DNA of 64,000 nt from NCBI GenBank assembly GCA_946122785.1, contig CAMGYJ010000004.1, forward strand, positions 62,504,679-62,568,678, read 5' to 3'. The notes below the pieces were generated by a model. The model searched no databases and was not told where the DNA came from. It was given only the letters and a program-made list of their open reading frames with translations. A program made the position numbers and the translations under genes. Source of the DNA: Linum tenue (Eukaryota; Streptophyta; Magnoliopsida; Malpighiales; Linaceae). This document shows positions 12,085 through 22,442 of this stretch, in pieces; position 1 is the first letter of the stretch; each line of letters starts with the position of its first letter.

Positions 12085-14820
12085 ATGGCATTGGCAAGGA
12101 TTGCCAGAACCGGTCTACGAAGGACAAGAATTTCTTCTTCCTCTCCTGCAAGTTTCTTCACACTCTCAGAGCATTCTCCCGTCACAACAAGCTCCATTCT
12201 AAATCCACCTCGGACAGCAACTTCTTACTACCAAACAGTGAACCATGCGAGTTTCTGGAGCAGCAGGGGATTCAGGGGAACCCCAAATCACCAGTTTCCG
12301 AGTGCAGAGCGGATTGTGGACGATCATTTCGAGCACAATGAGCCGAAACGCCCTGGCCTAGAGGCGACTAAGCGTGGCGAGAAGCCGAGGGTGGTGGTTC
12401 TGGGGACCGGATGGGCTGCTTGTAGGTTCATGAAAGGGCTGGACACCAAAATCTATGATATCGTCTGCATTTCTCCGAGGAATCACATGGTGTTCACTCC
12501 TTTGCTGGCTTCGACATGCGTTGGGACGCTGGAATTCAGGTCTGTTGCTGAGCCAGTGAATCGGATTCAACCTGCGTTGGCTTCGGCGCCTGATTCGTAC
12601 TTCTACTTGGCGTCTTGCCTTGGCATTGACACTGACAAACATGAGGTTAGGATCTGCTCTTTGGTCTCCTTCTGTTCAGTTACCCATATGAACAAACTGA
12701 GGAATTGATAGGAAATATAAGTTAAGAGTTTGATCAATCCCAGCGGAACAATGGGACATGCATTTTTGGACATTTTTCAAAGCTAGTGGAATGAATTAAC
12801 ACTTATATGTTATAAGTCTTTTGGTAGCTTGTGGAGGAAGAGGTTTGCATGGAATATGTGGCATCAACCCATCTGATCTATTCATTTTTTAATCTCTTCT
12901 CTAGTAGAATGTACTTTAGATTTTAGTTTACTAGAAACAACTTGATTAAGTGGTAAGAGATGTTTGTGCAAATTTGGAACTTCAATAAAGAAATTTGAGA
13001 TTAATTAGCTATCTAAGAGAAATCATACAAGATTATAATGAGATGTACACATGTTGTATAATTGAGAACATCATGGAGTGATTTAAAGCAAGGCATATGT
13101 ATCTATGCATGCAATACAATGTTGAGCCGTCTGCCAACGTTAGAGATAGTTAATTATACTCTACTGATGGGTTCTTTTGCTCATTAAGGTGATCTGCGAA
13201 ACGGTGACCAATGGCGGGCTGCCCAAGGAACCACACCAGTTCAAAGTAGCTTATGACAAGCTTGTGATAGCTGCTGGAGCCGAGCCACTGACTTTCGGGA
13301 TTAAGGGTGTGAAGGAACATGCATTCTTCCTCAGAGAAGTTAACCATGCTCAGGAAATCAGGAAGAAACTCCTCCTCAACCTCATGCTCTCTGACAGCCC
13401 TGGTACACTACTTCATTTAACTATCCTTGTGATCCCAATGATGGGTTGCATAGCTGATAAACCTCAGTTGTAATCGATGTACTCTTGGTTTTGTCTTTGG
13501 CAGGAGTACCCGAAGAAGAAAAGAAGCGCCTTCTCCACTGCGTTGTGATTGGCGGAGGCCCTACTGGCGTGGAATTCAGTGGCGAGCTCAGTGACTTCAT
13601 CGGCAAAGATGTTCGCGAGAGGTTCTCTCATGTCAAGGATGACATCAAAGTCACCCTCATCGAGGTACACACAACCAAAGCTTTAGATTCCATTTTCCAA
13701 GTCCCCTCCCATATGAAATTCACAGCTTCCAAATATCTCAATGTTGCACTTCTCGTTGGTACAGGCGAATGAGATCCTATCGTCCTTCGATGTTGGGCTA
13801 CGACAGTATGCAACGAATCATTTGACAAAGGTAAAATCTTCACATCATCATTACACCAAAATGATGGAAAATCAGTAATAAGATCAAAATATCGGTTTGT
13901 CTAGCAACTAACTGACTGATGATGTTCGTTGGTTGGGATCAGTCTGGAGTGAGGCTAATGCGTGGCGTAGTAAAAGAAGTGCACCCGAAGAAGATTGTTC
14001 TGAACGACGGAACCGACGTTCCCTATGGTCTCCTTGTTTGGTCCACCGGCGTCGGTCCTTCAGAGTTCGTCAAGGAGCTGGACCTCCCCAAGTCCCCTGG
14101 CGGAAGGTACATTCCTCATCCTTAACCCAGCATTTTTGTGAAACTATACGGAAGATTGAACGTAATTAAAGCGAATTTCTATGTAAAAGCATTTTGGTGA
14201 TCTTCTTTCAATTATATGCTTTTTAAACTTTTAAAGCGTAGATTTTGACTATATTTGTAACTGAAAATCACGATTCTATATAGAAACATTTAGGTGGTAA
14301 AAGGATAAGTTTTTAAACTTTAAAACGTGATTTTGACCGCATTACTCTCCCTAATTGCAGAATCGGAGTGGACGGCTGGCTGCGAGTCCCGTCGGCGCCG
14401 GACGTTTTCGCTCTAGGCGACTGCGCCGGCTTCCTCGAGGAAACAGGGAGGCCAGTGCTGCCTGCTCTGGCTCAGGTCGCCGAGAGGCAGGGGAAGTACT
14501 TGGTCGGGCTCTTCAACGACCGGATCGGGAAACAGAACGGCGGCAAGGCGAATGCCATGGCGGGGAAAGACGACATTCCTCTCGGAGATCCGTTCGTGTA
14601 CAAGCATATGGGAAGCATGGCGACGGTGGGGAGGTACAAGGCCCTGGTGGATTTGCGGCAGTCCAAGGACGCCAAAGGGCTGTCCATGGCTGGGTTCTTG
14701 AGCTGGCTGATTTGGCGCTCTGCTTACCTGACGCGCGTCGTGAGCTGGAGGAACCGGTTCTACGTGGCGGTCAACTGGGCGACGACCTTCGTCTTCGGCA
14801 GGGATAACTCCAGGATATGA
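12085..14820 (+). CDS. NDA: internal alternative NAD(P)H:ubiquinone oxidoreductase, NDA type, mitochondrial
   Basis: This is a type II NADH dehydrogenase. It oxidises matrix NADH with ubiquinone without pumping protons, bypassing complex I at the inner mitochondrial membrane. Coding exons are 12085-12645, 13189-13402, 13504-13664, 13765-13830, 13943-14106 and 14361-14820; phases join to 541 aa. The first in-frame ATG at 12085 opens a Ser/Arg-rich leader typical of a mitochondrial presequence (about residues 1-60). Two Rossmann nucleotide-binding sites are visible: GTGWAA at 107-112 for FAD and IGGGPTG at about 274-280 for NAD(P)H. A second FAD motif, ALGDC, lies at 406-410. There is no EF-hand insertion, which separates NDA from calcium-regulated NDB enzymes. 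The C terminus is SRI, a possible weak peroxisomal signal. It is slightly longer than typical NDA proteins because of the leader. Family assignment is very secure. Confidence 0.95.
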
Positions 14821-15120
14821 AAGAGTTTAATTTTATGATCACGATAATGAATGATTCTTTTTGGGTCTGATTGAATCTGTGACAGTTCCATTACTATTAT
14901 GTTGAATCGATTTTTTTTTTTTGGGTCGAGATTGCAATGTTCTGAGAAGAAGGGGGGAAGATGAAATCAACACACACAAAAAATCAGATTGAACCAGAAA
15001 TCAAAATTCATTTCTCTCTGTACAAATCCCCTGTTTCCGCCATCAAAACTTGCATTAGCCGGAAGGCGAGAAACTACTTTTCTAGAGACGACCCATCCGA
15101 AGCTTTCAAGAAATTCGTCT

Positions 15121-15309
15121 TTACAACGGAGAATCGACGAAGACTCCGGCTCCTGCCCGGCGGCGGAAGGAGAAAATGGAAGCGAGGGAGTGAGCGAGGC
15201 CCGTCACTATCGCCACCTTCACTTGCCCTCGCTTGGGGATCGGCCGGCGCGATAGTCTCCTCCTCGACGAGGATGCATTGCTACCGCCGAAAGAACCTGA
15301 GCCTGCCAT
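15121..15309 (-). CDS. small conserved-looking basic protein of 62 aa
   Basis: A single minus-strand frame runs from ATG (15309) to TAA (15121). The protein has a Ser/Gly-rich start, a basic middle (RRRLSRRPIPKRGQVK, residues 16-31), a hydrophobic stretch VAIVTGLAHSLASIF (32-46), then a basic and glycine/alanine-rich end. A minus-strand TATA box lies about 125 bases upstream at 15435-15441. The middle recalls a family of short uncharacterised plant proteins with PKRGQVK followed by a hydrophobic segment, but I cannot name it. It converges on the NDA gene, with about 300 bases between the two stop codons. Function unknown. A longer plus-strand frame over the same bases (14961-15461) looks like its shadow. 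Confidence 0.55.
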   Translation of the reverse strand: MAGSGSFGGSNASSSRRRLSRRPIPKRGQVKVAIVTGLAHSLASIFSFRRRAGAGVFVDSPL

Positions 15310-15432
15310 CTCCGATTTGCGAGTTTAACTTCGCCGCCGGTGAGGGGAGGAAGAAAGGAATTGAGATCGGAGGTGGATTGAGTTTTCGATGTTTTGGAGT
15401 GAATTTTGTGAGATCGGATTTGTGTGTTGGGT

Positions 15433-15442
15433 GTTTATATAG
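15433..15442 (-). promoter_or_regulatory. TATA box for the 62-aa gene
   Basis: The minus strand reads CTATATAAAC here, a consensus plant TATA box. An expected start about 30 bases downstream would leave a 5' leader of roughly 95 bases before the ATG at 15309. Confidence 0.5.
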
Positions 15443-15461
15443 TGGAACTTGGTTGGAATAG

Positions 15462-15909
15462 GGGCATGGTTTTGGGGTTAATTACGGTGTTCAGCCACTG
15501 TTTTTGACCCTCGTTTGGCGAGCTTTGACCCTTTGCAGACTGAGAGTCTGGGACTGTCACTCAGCTCAACTTTGCCTTGTGTTTTTTACTGGATAAATAA
15601 TGACTCAATCATAATACTTATCTATTTATTAGTTCATATTTATCCCACGTTTTGAATTTATAGTAAATCCCCCAAATTTTTGGGTTCCTCAAAATGTTTA
15701 GCATATTTTGGGAATTTTTGTTTTAAAATGTTTTCTTTTACGTAGGAGAAACAATTGCAAATTGTCGTTGCCACTTAAGTGATGTTACAAGCTTGATTAA
15801 TTTTAGAGTAGTTGGTTCGAGAATGTCCAAATATAAGGGTCGGGGGACTTTTGAAAGACAAGCCAAAGCTTGCAGGTCTGACGAGAACTGGTAAACACTA
15901 AACACCTTA
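15462..15909. other. short intergenic interval
   Basis: AT-rich, no gene seen. It lies between the upstream side of the 62-aa gene and the left end of the PIF/Harbinger-like element. The TTA target-site copy is at 15907-15909. Confidence 0.4.
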
Positions 15910-16699
15910 TACCCTGTTTACTAACCATTCCCATTCCCATTTTGTCATTCCATTTAATTTATTTAGAAATGAAAACAGAAAAAAGTGTTTACTTTCCATT
16001 CCCATTCAATGAGCTTTTATTTGGGGAATCAAATAGTGCTGAACAGTAGCAACTTTTGGGAAACACAATATTTTGGTTTCAGGAATGGGAAACGGACGGA
16101 TTTCTCTCTTCTTTCTCATTAATGAGACCCATGTATCGAATCCCCCAACCACCCAAAAATCAATTTATTACCTCTTCTACCATTTGACAGACAAATCAAT
16201 GAATCATCCCAAAGACCCCCAAACCCTATTATCCCAAACCCAACCCTTTCCCCTTCTTCTCATCTGCTGCCCGCCGCCTCACTTCTCCTCCACTCTCCCC
16301 TGCCTCTTATCTCCTCCACTCTCCCCTGCCTTGCTTCCGTTGCCGCCGAGGACTCCCCTGCCGCCGCCAGCCCGGACTCCCCTGATCGTCGTCGACCCGC
16401 CGAGGCCTCCCCTGCTCGGCGTCTGCCCTCGTTGCAGTCAACCCCCGCTCGCCGTCGACCCGGCCTTCAACCCCCGCTCGCCGTCGACCCGGCCTTCCCC
16501 GCTCTCTAAATTATCAGTTTGTAATAACTGTATCTGAACAAGTTTCCATTTCCAGGTTTCAGTTTCAGAACTCTCTAAATTCTCAGCTAAACAAGTTTTC
16601 TTCAGGTTTTGTTTTCCAGAAAATGACAGATTCCTTTTCTTCGGATTCCCTTTTCTGTTTTCCAGAAATCAAAAAACAGAATGATTACTAAACGGGGCA
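15910..16699. mobile_element. PIF/Harbinger-like non-autonomous element with a GC-rich interior
   Basis: The left end TACCCTGTTTACTAACCATT is matched by the reverse complement of the right end, TGCCCCGTTTAGTAATCATT, with few mismatches. Both sides are flanked by TTA (15907-15909 and 16700-16702), the classic PIF/Harbinger target duplication. The subterminal parts are AT-rich, but 16250-16500 is GC-rich. That part contains a near-perfect 30-bp tandem repeat (AACCCCCGCTCGCCGTCGAC...) at about 16439-16497. A 154-aa proline-rich frame (16073-16537) crosses it but shows no recognisable domain. A captured gene fragment is possible but unproven. Confidence 0.6.
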
Positions 16700-16702
16700 T
16701 TA

Positions 16703-18748
16703 TCTTTTCATCATGCTATCAAAAGTCTCATGCTCCCAACATACTATTTTGAGATAGTCAGATAGATGTATCCTGCTAAATATAATGCGTGTATTTCAAA
16801 TACATGGTGTATTCCTTACAAATAAAAATTGATGTGTACACACCACTCAGAGTAAATCAGAACGAATCGTATCGCTTCAAAATTATTATTTTTTATAACG
16901 ACTAAAAATGATAACTTCGACGAAACATCAATCAAGAGTTAAATCTATCAACGATGCAAGGAACAAGACGCCATAATTTTTTTTTTATTATTATTATTTA
17001 CTCTATCAAATACCCCATTTCCTCCCACGAGCAATAATCTAACAATTCTTTGGTGGGTTAAGGTTTCAACAGAAAATTCACGTGCGTGAATTGGCGGCCC
17101 ATGACCATCAGAATCAAACCGCAGCCTAGATGTCGTTAACCCATCTGTGGGACCTTGTTTTGTTGGTGTTTTCTTTTCCTTTTAAGTTCTTTACTCGATA
17201 ATAACTTAATAAGTATTAAGAACCAACTATCTCTTTTCAATTTTCATGCAGTTGATCAAGTTAGATCAATGTGCCTAATTTCTATCTAAAGCAAGCATTC
17301 GATATAGACTATTATAGTTCTAAATTCTAATATGACCTAATAGAGATCTCACATGAAAAAATCACATGGGGTCAATTGAGGGGAAGAAGTTAAATTAGGT
17401 AAAACCAAAATAAGATACATTGCTACAATACATACCCTTTGTTTACAATTATTCGTCACTCGTGGTCTTCCCGCTCTTCTTTGTTCCCTCTCAATACCCC
17501 TATGATATGTCAGTTCATTAAAAGAGAACGAAAAATACCAGAGAGCCTGCAGAAACTCGAACCCAACACTTCTTCCTCACATGCTCGTATGTAACTGAAA
17601 ATACTTTAAATTTTTTTGTAATCTCTATCATAATTATTGATGTCCAATATGCACATATCCATTGCACTGAGACACTTAACTTTTCTCTCTTTTACCACTT
17701 AGTCACTTTCAGTAGTGGGGAGGATGTGATTGTTTGCCTTAATCAGTTAGTGCATTGTATTATCCACCCACCTTCTTTCTCCTGAGCCAACCCAAATCTT
17801 TTGCAATTAACGATCTAATCTAGTAGTTATCATTAAATTTCCCCACCAGTGGCATTAGATTGGCAGTCTCTTTGACAGGCACCCATATCTCAAATCATTT
17901 CCCCTTTCTTTTTGGGGTTGCTTCTTGCTTGCTTCTTCTGGCTTGTCTTTAGTTTTATTATGGGATGTACAGAGATGATAGATCCCACTCTCTTTTTGTT
18001 GATGTGTCCACTCGGTTTGTTATTTGGGAAAATAATGAGCTTTTTTATTATTTGCTAACCGAGTTAAGTCGTTTTCAATCTAAAACAATGTATAGAGAGG
18101 TTAATGAACAAAATATATGTTGATTGGGTACTACTAAAGAGATTCAAATCTGGAACCTTCAGGTTCAATGCTAGTGGTATTACCATTAGATCAATTCATT
18201 GTTCGTAATGTGGTTGCAGCTGTTTTGGTGGGATGCATGCATTCTCAAATAGGCAATGTCTTAGACTCTTACTTGGCGCTTCTACGTGGGGTTCGAAGAC
18301 TCGTTCACTCAACTAATTTAGGTATGAGGGTGTTTGGTGCAACGTGCATTTATCCAATGACTTCTTGGTATTTCGTAGTAGAGGAATGATTAATCGTTAT
18401 GATAGAAATTGAATATGATATCTTCATTAGGATGTTAAATATAGAACATTTTACTTTGCAATACTTCATTATTGATTTACTATCCAAGATTTTAAGAGTA
18501 CAAGAGTATATTTAAAAGAACACCCAACAAAAGGGTGAATTTGTATATGAAGTCTCCCTTAGATGAGTCCAACACGTTAACTACTCGAGCTACAAACGTA
18601 CTTATACCGAATAATTAAGATTTTATTAAAGTGAGCATTATTTTGAGAAGTATTTTTCTTCTTAGTTTTATTTTTATTCATGAAATTTTAGATTTTATCG
18701 GTACCATGGGAATTTGAGCACTTATTTGTCACTTTCGTCTGTGTATCT
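16703..18748. other. gene-poor interval
   Basis: About 2 kb of AT-rich sequence without a convincing gene. The 73-aa frame at 18168-18389 lies next to a TTCAAATCTGGAACC motif of a type that recurs widely in plant intergenic DNA, and is not believed to be coding. Confidence 0.45.
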
Positions 18749-18756
18749 ACTGTACC

Positions 18757-19175
18757 TAGAGGTGGCAATTGGATCGGATTTGTAGATTCGTGGATTGGAT
18801 TGGTGGATCCATGAATCAAATGGATTGGATCCAATGGATTGGTGGATTCATGGATTGGATCAAATGGATTGGTGGATTGATCCATGAATCCAAATGACAT
18901 CCAAGGCTTGGACCAAAATGTAAAATTTGAAAAGTTTTGGTACTAAAAATGTCATAATGAAAAATTTTAGGTACCAAAATGTATAATATAAAAAATATAG
19001 GTACCAAATCGTAATTTGCCATTTGGATCCATGGATGGATCCATGGATGGATCCATGGATGGATCCATGAATCCACCAATCCAATTGGATTTGGATCAAA
19101 TGGATTAGATTAGGTAGATAATTTGATGGATGGATTGAATTGAATTCATGGATTTGATCCTAATTGTCACCTCTA
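18757..19175. mobile_element. hAT-type MITE, copy A
   Basis: Terminal inverted repeats are TAGAGGTGGCAATT on the left and AATTGTCACCTCTA on the right. Flanking 8-bp direct repeats ACTGTACC (18749-18756) and ACGGTACC (19176-19183) match at 7 of 8 positions. The ends are filled with repeated TGGATTGG/GGATCCATGG units, and the centre holds repeated TTAGGTACCAAAATGTA-like blocks. A homologous copy sits at 46397-46858. No coding capacity. Confidence 0.8.
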
Positions 19176-19429
19176 ACGGTACCCTTAAATGGGTTTCAAC
19201 TAAATAAACTTTCAACCTATACCAAGGATGTGAGGAACCCAATCTGCTGGGTTTGTTCAAAAAACGGCCCAATATGCAACAATAATTCGGGTCAGAAGTA
19301 GTATAGCCAACCCAAATGACCAGTTTTCTTTTGGGCTTACGTCGGCCCAACAAAGCAAAAGCCTTAAAAAAAATATAGTCTGTCAGACAACCACATGACC
19401 ATCCAGGCCGCCGCAGCTGCCAAGAACGA

Positions 19430-20290
19430 TCATCTACAGCTTCGACGAATCCAAAGATCATCTTAACCGTTAATCACGCTCTGATCATGTGGCCACAACT
19501 CATCCACCAGACTTGGGAACCTGTCTCCTTAGTGCTAAAGGATACAGAGATACGAGCCTATAGAACAGATCCTGTTCAAGTAAGGTCGTGTCAACTTCAC
19601 TCCCGCTTCAGCATTATAACGAACAGCAAGTCGGCCAAAACGAACAATGTGGTATAAGTGAAGAAACTATCAGCTTCCAACATAACAAAGTCGTGGGCCT
19701 CGCCCGGCCCAATGAACTCGAAAACAGGACCTGCAGCTCGCATGTTCGTTCTATTAACATTCAGAAGTCTAATGCCGCCGGCGGCAACGATCGCACCGTC
19801 GTCGAGCCTTTGCAAGTAGAGAGACCACCTGAGAAAGTCCAGCGGCCGGCCGCCGGCATCATCATGTCTTTTAAGCCGTTTCCCTAAAGGATAAATGTCA
19901 GCTGGTCTTTAGCCAATGAAAAAACACGAAAATAGCAGAAAATCATATGCTGCTGGAGTGAAGAAGCTCTTTCAGTTCTCGTTTGTTGATGAAGTTCCAG
20001 CAGCAGGAACCATGTTATGAGTTAAACTGGGCCGGAAGAGGCCCAATTGACTTTAGCGTATCGAATGCACAGATGGTTAGGCAGCTTTCTCCATTCTACT
20101 ATTCTACCACATCACTTGTTTCTTCCAACTCGCTTCTCTTTATAGTGCTCAAACGAAAGTCCATTCATCACGACCTTACTTGAACAGGATCCCAAGCTTG
20201 GTGGATGAATTGTGGCCACATGATCAGAGCGTGATTAATGGTTGAAATGATCTTTGGATTCTTCGACGCCGTAGATGATCGTTCAATTCA
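19430..20290. repeat. diverged inverted duplication with an unrelated centre
   Basis: The arm at about 19430-19720 matches the reverse complement of about 20022-20290. Shared blocks include ATCACGCTCTGATCATGTGG, CCTTACTTGAACAGGATC and GAACGATCATCTAC. One arm holds an extra ~50 bases relative to the other. Read outward, both arms encode similar short peptides ending in a hydrophobic stretch (TTLFVLADLLFVIMLKR against TTSLVSSNSLLFIVLKR), so a coding fragment may have been duplicated head to head. The centre is about 300 bases. A transcript through it could fold into a long imperfect hairpin. Source gene unknown. Confidence 0.6.
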
Positions 20291-20454
20291 GTCTGATTTG
20301 GAAAAAATGGTCTTTCAGCCATTATGACTTCAACCCAACAAGTGTTTACTCTTCAGATTCTTCGACGCCGTAGATGATCGTTCAATTCAGTCTGATTTGG
20401 AAAAAATGGTCTTTCAGCCATTATGACTTCAACCCAACAAGTGTTTACTCTTCA
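20257..20454. repeat. perfect 99-bp tandem duplication
   Basis: Two adjacent copies, 20257-20355 and 20356-20454, appear identical as read (starting GATTCTTCGACGCCGTAGAT, ending TGTTTACTCTTCA). The first copy starts inside the right arm of the inverted duplication. The second ends exactly where the target duplication of the MULE-like element begins (20455). Confidence 0.85.
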
Positions 20455-20464
20455 TTTGTATTTT

Positions 20465-22432
20465 GGGTGAATTACACGATTGGTCACCCAAATTACATAA
20501 ATATTTCACGTTTGCCACCCGAATTACAAACCTTGCTTATTGGTCACTCACTTTAAGAAATATTTCACCGTAACCACTGGACGTCAGCTTCCGTCAGACT
20601 CCGTTAACGGCGTCAGATTTTTGATGACGTGGCAAACGGAAACTCTGACTGGGCTGACAGAAAGGCTGACATGGAATGGGCAGGGAAAAACAAATCATTT
20701 CCCCCATTTTCTCTGTCATTTTGAATGGGATTGTTGTACATATTTATTTGCTTTTCCTCCAAAAGACTATTCCCTTCTCCATTTTCCTTCTGCCTGCTTT
20801 TCTATCTTCTTCTGGTTTTAATTTTCCTTTAGCCAAACCGAAATGGAAGAAAGACCCAGCATCCTTGTAGAGTGGTTCTTCATGCGATGGGAATTTTGCT
20901 CTGTATTCAGAAAATGCTCTATGTGTCTCCTTCAAAGCCCTTCTATACACTTCCAAAAGATCTCCCAGCACCATAATGCAAGGAATTGCCAGGGTTAGGC
21001 TCTATATCAATCCTAGATGCTGCAAGAAATTCCCCCGAAGAGAGGTCAGCATGAAGCTGCTGCATATCTGAAATGAGGTGAGCTTGTGCTAATTCCATAG
21101 ATCCAAGAAGATTCTTAGAAGCTAAACTACCCAATGCATCATGCTCTTGGGGTGCACGGTAGAAATCCATTTCTTCAACCGACTCCTCATCATCGACCTC
21201 TTCCCCTTGCTCTGATTCTTCCATTGCATCATCATCTACTTCCACTTCTAGCTTCCTCTCTGCTTCACATTCCATGCCATCTTCAGCTTTCACAAGGCTA
21301 TAAAATCAATCTCCTTCCGAGAAGAAGCTTCTTCTGCTTCCTTCAACATATTTTCTTTCTGGGATTTAATCAAACACTGTAAGGGCAAGGCATAGTAACA
21401 GTTACCTAGATTCGGAGTAGCAGACAACTCCTTCTCAACCATATACCAAATCAACCCAACCCAATACAATCTCTCAAAGTTGCCATCTTTAATCATTCTA
21501 GTCATATTGTGAATCTCCAACGGCATCAACCACGTATCGTCGTCGTGCAACAGCATCCAAGTCGAGACCAATTCGTCGACGAACGCAATCGCTTCTTCGC
21601 TCTCTTTCGCCTCCCCGGCGGAAGTCTCCGACGACGAAACCTTGTCCTTCTTGATCGGCAGCTTGAGCGCGCGAGCCAAATTGGGACGGCTGACCTTGAG
21701 AGCCAAAGTCGAGATCTTTCGCGGGCTTGAATGGAATGGGTTTGAGGTTTTCATTGAGAGCCTCGAGCTTCTTCTGAATCTTCTTCAACCTAGACGCAAT
21801 TAGTCGTTTGCTCTTTTTCCCCTTCAAACCGCCGCCGCCGCCGACTATTCGACGGGTAGAGGAGGCCGATGTGGGCGAGAACGAAATCATGAGCGTTGAG
21901 CTTGTTAGAGCTTCTTGATTTGAATCGCTGTCTTGTGAGTCGGGGACATCATTCAGGGTCAGGGTTTCAGAGGATTGGGGCAGACGGATTCTCGGCAGAA
22001 TGTTGAGGTGGTGGGTTCTCCTCCGATTGCTGCACCGGGGGGGGTTTTCATCCTTGCACGCTCTGCTGGAGTGAAAAGAAAGGGGGGAAGAAGAAACGCA
22101 GGACAAGAGGAAAGAAGAAGGGGAATAAGCTTCTTCAAAGTAAAAACAATTAATTAAAACAAAGTAAAAAATAAAAAATAATGGGCTCCGTCCTTTTCCG
22201 GGTCAGGTGCTTTGCTGGCTCGGGTATTCAGACTGACTCAGCCTTTTTGTCGGCTCAGTCAGAGTTTCCGTTTGCCACGTCATCAAAAATCTGACGCCGT
22301 TAACGGAGTCTGACGTCCAGTGGTTATGGTGAAATGTTTCGTAAAGTGAGTGACCAATAAGCAAGGTTTGTAATTCGGGTGGCAAATGTGAAATATTTAT
22401 ATAATTTGGGTGACCAATCGTGTAATTCACCC
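20465..22432. mobile_element. Pack-MULE-like element with ~200-bp terminal inverted repeats
   Basis: The left arm (20465 to about 20668) begins GGGTGAATTACACGATTGG. The right arm (about 22234 to 22432) is its near-exact reverse complement, differing by small changes and one ~10-base insertion. Flanking direct repeats TTTGTATTTT (20455-20464) and TTTGGATTTT (22433-22442) match at 9 of 10 positions, as expected for the 9-10 bp duplications of Mutator-like elements. There is no MuDR-type transposase. The interior holds a decayed host-like gene on the minus strand, which is the definition of a Pack-MULE. Confidence 0.8.
20744..22106 (-). pseudogene. decayed captured gene inside the MULE-like element
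   Basis: Four overlapping minus-strand frames read as pieces of one protein. 22106 to about 21750 carries a Ser-rich start, then SKRLIASRLKKIQKKLEAL and NLKPIPFKPAKDL. 21754-21290 carries RPNLARALKLPIKKDK, then STWMLLHDDDTWLMPLEI and GLIWYMVEKEL. 21293-20943 is very acidic (EVDDDAMEESEQGEEVDDEE). 20974 to about 20840 carries VYRRALKETHRAFSEYRAKF and EPLYKDAGSF. At least three frame changes separate them, and sequence seems missing between the first and second pieces. The segments recall an uncharacterised conserved plant protein with an acidic C-terminal half that I cannot name. It lacks a continuous frame, so it is a pseudogene copy; the source locus should lie elsewhere in the genome. Confidence 0.6.
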
Positions 22433-22442
22433 TTTGGATTTT

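Noticed and set aside
14355..14807. 150-codon frame overlapping the last NDA exon, Arg/Gly-rich
   Set aside because: It is the out-of-frame reading of a GC-rich exon whose true frame ends in the conserved NDA C terminus.
14961..15461. 166-codon plus-strand frame
   Set aside because: It overlaps the minus-strand 62-aa gene, which has a TATA box and a compact frame. The plus frame has no promoter-like signal or recognisable domain.
16073..16537. 154-codon proline-rich frame
   Set aside because: It lies wholly inside a transposable element with low-complexity GC-rich repeats; no domain or intron structure.
18168..18389. 73-codon plus-strand ORF
   Set aside because: Sits in repeat-like intergenic sequence; no promoter or homology signal.
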